In this document: positions 4,669 to 6,132 of the stretch, in pieces
Layout of the letters: every line of letters begins with the position of its first letter
How positions within the stretch are numbered: the first letter of the stretch is position 1
Assembly: GCA_013698525.1 (NCBI GenBank)
Contig: JACCSM010000119.1
Coordinates: 1-6,132, forward strand
Length of the DNA: 6,132 bases
Reading direction: 5' to 3'
From: Rubrobacteraceae bacterium
Lineage (GTDB): Bacteria; Actinomycetota; Rubrobacteria; Rubrobacterales; Rubrobacteraceae
Notes under the pieces: generated by a model
Databases searched by the model: none
The model's input: the letters and a program-made list of their open reading frames with translations, nothing else
What the model was told of the DNA's origin: nothing
Translations under genes and position numbers: made by a program

Positions 4669-5326
4669 GCACCCTGACACAAGGGACCTCCTCGGTCCTT
4701 ACGTGATGGGCACCCTCGAACCGCGCGAGGAAAGGGAAGTAGAGGATCACCTGGAAGGATGCGCGAATTGCAGGGAGGAGGCGCAAGAGCTACGGATCGC
4801 CCATGAACGCCTCGCTGATCTCGCGTACAGCACCGAGACGCCGCCGGAGGATCTCAAGGCCAGAATCGTGGCGGGAATACCGCGGCGTGAAACCAGGCGA
4901 TGGGTCCCGACCTGGGTGGCTGCCGTCGCAGCGGCCCTCTGTGTGCTCGCGGTGCTCACGGCGGTCCTCACCCCTGAGATCCTCGTGGCCAGGGCCTCGG
5001 CGAACCTGAGCCCCACCGACCGCGCCCCCGGTGCGGGCGGCGAGGTGAGCATCCAGGGCACCGGCGAGAACGTGGAGATGCGCCTCGAAGCGTGGGGATT
5101 GCCACCCTGCAAGAGCGAACAGTACTACGAGCTGTGGCTCGTCGAGGGCGATGAGCGCGTCAGCGCGGGAACCTTTACGGTCGGACAGAGCGGCCGGGTC
5201 GACGTAAGGCTGAACGCACCGAACTTCGCCGCTTCCTACCCCAGAGTGGGCGTAACTGCCGAGTACGACAAAGACCCCCGCGCAAGCGACGCCAAGATGC
5301 TCTCAGGCGAACTGCACGAACTCTGA
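4661..5326 (+). CDS. Membrane anti-sigma factor, zinc-binding N-terminus with RskA-like C-terminus
   Basis: This 221-residue protein should hold the upstream ECF sigma factor inactive at the membrane. The N-terminal anti-sigma domain (about 1-50) has the zinc-binding H-x3-C-x2-C signature: H30, C34, C37. Residues about 82-104 (WVPTWVAAVAAALCVLAVLTAVL) form one transmembrane helix, which places the remainder outside the cytoplasm. The outer part (about 125-221) resembles the C-terminal domain of anti-sigma-K factor RskA (EAWGLPPC, YYELWLVEGDERVSAGTF, YPRVGVTAEYDKDP). In the mycobacterial SigK/RskA pair, the anti-sigma is cleaved by membrane proteolysis to free the sigma factor; the same logic is plausible here. 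The start is GTG 4661, 8 bases after CGGAG (4648-4652), overlapping the sigma stop and implying translational coupling. Length is normal for the family. Confidence 0.92.
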   Translation: MSEHPDTRDLLGPYVMGTLEPREEREVEDHLEGCANCREEAQELRIAHERLADLAYSTETPPEDLKARIVAGIPRRETRRWVPTWVAAVAAALCVLAVLTAVLTPEILVARASANLSPTDRAPGAGGEVSIQGTGENVEMRLEAWGLPPCKSEQYYELWLVEGDERVSAGTFTVGQSGRVDVRLNAPNFAASYPRVGVTAEYDKDPRASDAKMLSGELHEL

Positions 5327-5328
5327 TA

Positions 5329-5358
5329 GCAGTTTCCGGGAGTACTTCCGGAAACTGC
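5329..5358 (+). terminator. Hairpin after the sigma/anti-sigma operon
   Basis: GCAGTTTCCGG (5329-5339) and CCGGAAACTGC (5348-5358) form a perfect 11-bp stem with an 8-base loop, starting 2 bases after the anti-sigma stop. There is no T-run after it, as in many high-GC actinobacterial terminators. It may act on transcription from either side. Confidence 0.65.
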
Positions 5359-5365
5359 GCTGGTC

Positions 5366-5397
5366 AGCACTTCAGCCTTTTTGTTTGCTGAAATGCT
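5366..5397 (-). terminator. Hairpin at the end of the histidine kinase gene
   Basis: AGCACTTCAGC (5366-5376) and GCTGAAATGCT (5387-5397) pair with one mismatch in the plus-strand transcript. In the minus-strand transcript that position becomes a U-G wobble, giving an uninterrupted 11-bp stem. It starts directly after the kinase stop codon (5398-5400), so it fits best as that gene's terminator. The loop is A-rich on the minus strand, and no U-tract follows. Confidence 0.6.
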
Positions 5398-6132
5398 TTA
5401 GCGTACCTCGCTCCCTTCTTGCAACAAGGGTAGGACAAAAGACATGCTGGTTCCCTCTCCTGGCTGGCTCTCGGCCTCGATGCGACCGCCGTGGGCTTCG
5501 GCTATGGTCTGCGATATCGAGAGGCCGAGGCCGCTGCCAGGCTCCTTGACCTCGTCCAGCCTGTAGAAACGCTCGAAGACGTGTGGAAGTTCCGTTTCCG
5601 GTATGCCTGGACCTCGGTCCCCGACGTCGATGCGCAGCTCTCCGTCGGAGCAGGCGGACCTGAGAGTTACCCGCTGCCCCTCAGGTCCGTACTTCACCGC
5701 GTTGTCCACGAGGGCCAGTATCGCCTGCTCCACCCGCACAGGGTCCACCCTGACGAGACCGGTCGCCAGGAGCGTAGTATCGAGTGTCGCGTCGTGTTCT
5801 GCGGCCAGCGCCCCGGCCCGACGTTCGAGGCCTGCGAGCAGGACCTTCGCCTCCACAGGCTCCATCCGGAAAGGTGACGCGGGCGACTCCGAACGGGCCA
5901 GGAAGAGCAGGTCCTCGACCATACGGGACATCATCGATGATTCCCTGACTATCTCGCGGAGGACCTCCTCGTGCTCGCAGTCACGGTCGAGCTCGAGCCC
6001 GACCTCAGCGTTGCCCCGGATCACGGTGAGAGGGGTCCTGAGCTCGTGGGAGACTTCGGCGAGGAACTCGGCCCTGGCGCGGGCCGCCTCAGCGAGCGCC
6101 TCCTCGGCGCGCTTGTGCTCGCTGACGTCGCG
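5398..6132 (-). CDS. Sensor histidine kinase, C-terminal part (5' end outside the window)
   Basis: The frame is open from the window edge to TAA 5398-5400, giving 244 residues of a two-component sensor kinase that autophosphorylates on histidine and passes the phosphate to a response regulator. The fragment opens with RDVSEHKRAEEAL, the usual end of a PAS/PAC sensor domain. The dimerisation and phosphoacceptor helix follows: FLAEVSHELRTPLTVIRGN with H29. The ATPase domain has the N box (VDNAVKYG, about 142-149), G1 (DRGPGIP, about 172-178), F box (FERFYRLD, about 186-193) and G2 (GSGLGLSISQTIAEAHGG, about 199-216). All catalytic elements are intact. An internal GTG at 6022-6024 is not the true start because the histidine box lies upstream of it. 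A partner response regulator is not in the window; it may lie beyond the right edge. Any membrane or sensor segments are also outside. Confidence 0.95.
   Translation of the reverse strand, partial: RDVSEHKRAEEALAEAARARAEFLAEVSHELRTPLTVIRGNAEVGLELDRDCEHEEVLREIVRESSMMSRMVEDLLFLARSESPASPFRMEPVEAKVLLAGLERRAGALAAEHDATLDTTLLATGLVRVDPVRVEQAILALVDNAVKYGPEGQRVTLRSACSDGELRIDVGDRGPGIPETELPHVFERFYRLDEVKEPGSGLGLSISQTIAEAHGGRIEAESQPGEGTSMSFVLPLLQEGSEVR

Noticed and set aside
5336..5357. Similarity of the 5329-5358 hairpin (GGAAACTG) to the IS end GAAACTGTC
   Set aside because: The match is only about 7-8 bases, with no further IS sequence or transposase remnant nearby. The element is better explained as a terminator.

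Overview
The window looks like chromosomal DNA from a high-GC Gram-positive bacterium, most likely an actinobacterium of the Rubrobacter type. That placement is an inference from GC-rich codon use, a SigK/RskA-like ECF sigma/anti-sigma pair, a SpoIIE-type phosphatase, a YihY membrane protein and a tRNA gene without an encoded CCA. No marker gene fixes the genus.

Layout. Bases 2-106 hold the last 34 codons of an unidentified plus-strand gene. Bases 181-1137 are a complete, apparently intact IS5-family insertion sequence: perfect 16-bp terminal inverted repeats and one DDE transposase, with a strong hairpin directly against the transposase start codon. The IS sits in the 3' end of a minus-strand gene (1071-2321) that encodes a SnoaL-like domain fused to a SpoIIE/PP2C phosphatase. 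The phosphatase frame now runs 67 bases into the IS and borrows its last codons and stop from it. About 390 bases without a convincing gene follow (2322-2714), containing a strong inverted repeat beside the phosphatase ribosome binding site, three related 13-mers, a tandem 10-mer and a hairpin. Next comes a minus-strand tRNA-Ser(GCU), 2715-2804, with a recognisable -10 box.

The right half is ordinary but well organised. A minus-strand YihY/BrkB-family membrane protein (2866-3879) is divergent from an ECF sigma factor gene (4111-4668). The sigma gene overlaps by 8 bases a zinc-binding, membrane-spanning anti-sigma factor with an RskA-like C-terminal domain (4661-5326). Two hairpins (5329-5397) separate this operon from a convergent sensor histidine kinase gene (5398 to the window edge), whose N-terminus lies outside the window.

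Functionally the window is rich in signal transduction: a PP2C phosphatase of the kind that drives partner-switching, an ECF sigma factor held at the membrane by its anti-sigma, and a histidine kinase. The sequence does not show that these act in one pathway. The least conventional items are the SnoaL-PP2C fusion, its IS-derived C-terminal tail, and the start-codon hairpin of the IS. No clearly new multigene defence or mobile system is visible.
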